Below are positions 62,001-64,000 of a DNA stretch of 64,000 bases, in pieces. The translations under genes and the position numbers were made by a program. Source of the stretch: Nemopilema nomurai (Eukaryota; Cnidaria; Scyphozoa; Rhizostomeae; Rhizostomatidae); assembly GCA_003864495.1 (NCBI GenBank), contig ML133388.1, positions 248,738-312,737 of the forward strand, in the 5' to 3' direction. Each line of letters begins with the position of its first letter. Positions within the stretch are counted from its first letter, which is position 1. The notes below the pieces were generated by a model that was given only the letters and a program-made list of their open reading frames with translations, was not told where the DNA came from and searched no databases.

Positions 62001-63799
62001 TTAATGCATATCACTTCTCAAGTTGATGCAGGAATTTTTTCTCTGTCTTATTTCTAATAATATATATAAATACTGTAGGTTGGGTTGATTTCAGCTCTTG
62101 GAAGTGGAATACCCATAGGGAAGGAGGTGAGAAATAATCAATTGTTCCTTTTTTATGTGAAGATGGATGTCAATTATGATTCAAAGGAAATTTTACTTCT
62201 CTAATGTTGTTTTGCATTGTTTTAAATTTAAATCTTACCCCACTAAAATCATCTTTTTTTATTAATTGCAATAAATGCACATCTCACAGAGAAAGCTATT
62301 TGAGCTATTGAACATCTGACTTTTCTGATAAACATGGTTTTTTGAAGCAAATGTTTGTGATAAAATGACTGCTAAGACTTAGCACTGAGCAAGATAATTT
62401 TGTCAATAGCTCCATGCTTTCATTATAAACTGTTGTTTCAGGTCCCGTTATCAATTTACTCAAAAATGTTATCAATGATCATCCATGAAATGTCATATTT
62501 TTACAACCATTTACTATTGACCAAGAGTTGGAATTCAGCCTTAAAAATGTGTTGAAACATATTGTGGAAAGTTACTGCTTCAAGTCTTGAATTCATGATC
62601 CATTGTTGTTGATTACAACACTTGTGTTCATTTACAAAGTTTACCAGAAATTGATGTATAGATGCTTTTCTTATCGTTTTTCTTTTACAAAACAAGGTGT
62701 TTTTATATCAAATTACACACAGCTATAAACAATCTTTCAATTTTAAAACATTATCCATTCTTGAAAACATTCTGAAAAAACTCTAAATTGTGTACCAATC
62801 TTATCATTATTTAAGAATAAGGCCACATCAGCTACATTTTATGCTGTTTGTAAGTTTACTTTTCTATTCATATTTGTGTACATTCTTCAGGGTCCATTTG
62901 TCCACATCTCCAGCATGGTTGCTAGAATGCTCAGCAAGTTCATCAAAGCTTTCCACGGCATCTATGTGGTATGATCCCCATGCATTCAAATTCCCAACTT
63001 TTCTGTTCATTTTGTGTTAGTGTGATGCATGCATTTGCCATAATTATTAGTTTGGTATTCAAATGCATTATTCTCTTTTCATATATCAATAAATTTGTAT
63101 GCAAAAGACATCATTTCCTATGTTCATTTTTAGAATGAGTCGCGTAACACTGACATGTTGGCTTGTGCATGCGCCGTTGGAGTCTCAAGCAGTTTTGCTG
63201 CTCCAATTGGAGGTAAAACCGTTTCTGATTCCAGTCAGGAAATTTTGAACATAAGCCTCTAAGTGCAAGTTTTTAATAAGCGCTCTCACAGAAGAGAGTG
63301 CCCCTTCGAAAAAATTCTTGCTAAGTTTTGAATTTTACTTATAATTTGTCTTTGCTTTTCACAGGAGTTCTGTTTAGCATTGAAGTAACATCCATGTACT
63401 TTGCTGTCAGGAACTATTGGCGTGGCTTCTTTGCTGCTGTTTGCGGTGCATTTATGTTTCGACTGTTGGCAGTTCTTGACAGCAGTGAAGGTTGGTCACT
63501 TTTCTTTCCGAGTTACCATTTCTATTATGAAGACATATTTTATTAGGAGCCTTCGTTTTCTTCTGTAAGCAATGCATTTAGGTAATCTTCGTAGGTGAAA
63601 TTTTATTGAGAGGCTTTATTATATATTGCTATTAGCTTTAATACTAATGCATTCGACCTTTTCATACTCTCCTTTTCAATTCTGTATAAAGGAAGTCTGG
63701 CTGTTTTCTTCCAGAAACAATCACTGCCTTGTTCAAAACCCGATTTCGAATCGATTTTCCTTTCGATGTTCAAGAGTTTGTCGCTTTTGGTTTTATCGG
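59078..63799 (+). CDS. ClC-1/ClC-2-type voltage-gated chloride channel, N-terminal half (3' partial, 10 exons in window)
   Basis: Exons: 59078-59131, 59482-59635, 60057-60176, 60476-60604, 61015-61100, 62079-62126, 62891-62968, 63134-63212, 63365-63490, 63715-63799. All have AG/GT junctions and join in frame, giving 319 codons plus two bases. The N-terminus [18 protein letters not shown] leads into a charged region with an [12 protein letters not shown] run. The first membrane helix ([20 protein letters not shown]) begins at about residue 86. The selectivity motif GSGIPE is at 153-158 and GKEGPFVH is at 195-202, with the fast-gate Glu at 197. Then come [31 protein letters not shown] and NYWRGFF, strongly ClC-2-like. 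ClC-2-type channels are dimeric plasma-membrane anion channels controlling cell volume and excitability. The later helices and the CBS domains lie right of the window. The start is chosen as the only ATG of the first exon matching the family's Tyr-rich leader. Confidence 0.95.
59644..59668. repeat. (ATC)n microsatellite just inside a chloride-channel intron
   Basis: About eight ATC units beginning 8 bases after the donor at 59635/59636. It lies outside coding sequence if that donor is used; reading through it would add a Ser or Ile run. Confidence 0.9.
60199..60250. repeat. (TA)n runs with a duplicated flank
   Basis: Two TA runs separated by CATATTGCTTTGATTGAA; the GCTTTGATTGAAT part recurs directly after the second run, in the intron 60177-60475. 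Confidence 0.85.
61127..61901. mobile_element. hAT-like non-autonomous transposon in a chloride-channel intron
   Basis: The left terminus CAGGGGCGGTGCGTA and the right terminus (complement CAGGGGCGGCGCGTA) match at 14 of 15 positions. The flanking octamers CCCCTTAC (61119-61126) and CCCTTTAC (61902-61909) agree at 7 of 8, fitting an 8-bp hAT target duplication. The 775-bp interior carries no transposase. It includes a near-perfect palindrome at 61511-61536 (arms GTTATTAGAATC and its complement, 2-bp loop). Confidence 0.82.
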
Positions 63800-64000
63800 G
63801 TGAGTTTATCAGTTGTGCCTGATTTGATGTTTTAATTCATCACAGCGCTAGTTTCTTTTTTAATGTCACACAAGAAATTTCCAATCAAACCTTCCTGCTG
63901 TTGTCTGTTCATTTTCGACACCAACCTTGCCTACTTCAATGTCTGCTAGAGCGTCTTTGACTGCTTTCGAACTAAATTGCTTTCAACCATCTTCAAAAAT
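63800..64000. other. Start of the next chloride-channel intron, running off the window
   Basis: The donor GTGAGT begins at 63800. No further exon was recognised before the right edge. Confidence 0.7.

Overview
The window is intron-rich, AT-biased eukaryotic nuclear DNA. Gene content, exon sizes, GT-AG splice sites and the abundance of DNA-transposon debris fit an early-branching animal, most likely an anthozoan cnidarian (coral or sea anemone). The lineage is an inference; no organism marker is visible. All calls rest on reading the sequence, with no database search.

Three protein-coding loci are well supported, all on the + strand. (1) About 1.3-13.5 kb holds the 3' part of an oxysterol-binding-protein (OSBP/ORP) gene. 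Twelve exons with consistent phases encode nearly all of the lipid-transfer (ORD) domain, including EQVSHHPP, and end in a stop at 13518. Its introns contain a 706-bp PIF/Harbinger relic with matching TIRs and TAA target duplications, a 275-bp TIR element, and a ~3-kb element with 49-bp TIRs, a 7-bp target duplication and a decayed C2H2 zinc-finger reading frame. (2) 54509-55666 is a single-exon class A (rhodopsin-like) GPCR with the aminergic-type Asp3.32. (3) 59078 to the right edge is the 5' half of a ClC-1/ClC-2-type chloride channel: ten exons, 319 complete codons, with GSGIPE and GKEGPFVH motifs. A hAT-like element sits in its fifth intron.

The ~41 kb from 13.5 to 54.5 kb has no gene I can name. 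It holds a 27-bp minisatellite (19.2 kb), a 178-bp tandem duplication (32.9 kb), an AT microsatellite (42.4 kb), a three-way-junction foldback (46.1 kb), a tRNA-derived SINE (48.6-48.8 kb), Tc1-like and hAT-like terminal fragments (20.4-20.8 kb), a CRE+TATA promoter-like site (33.9 kb), and a few short reading frames that could be exons. Two of these are cysteine-rich (24.4-24.7 kb minus, 35.1-35.3 kb plus).

The three genes have unrelated jobs: membrane-contact lipid transfer, signalling receptor and anion channel. Nothing suggests that they act together. I did not find a convincing undescribed multi-gene system; the most novel leads are the C2H2-bearing TIR element and the two cysteine-rich candidate exons.
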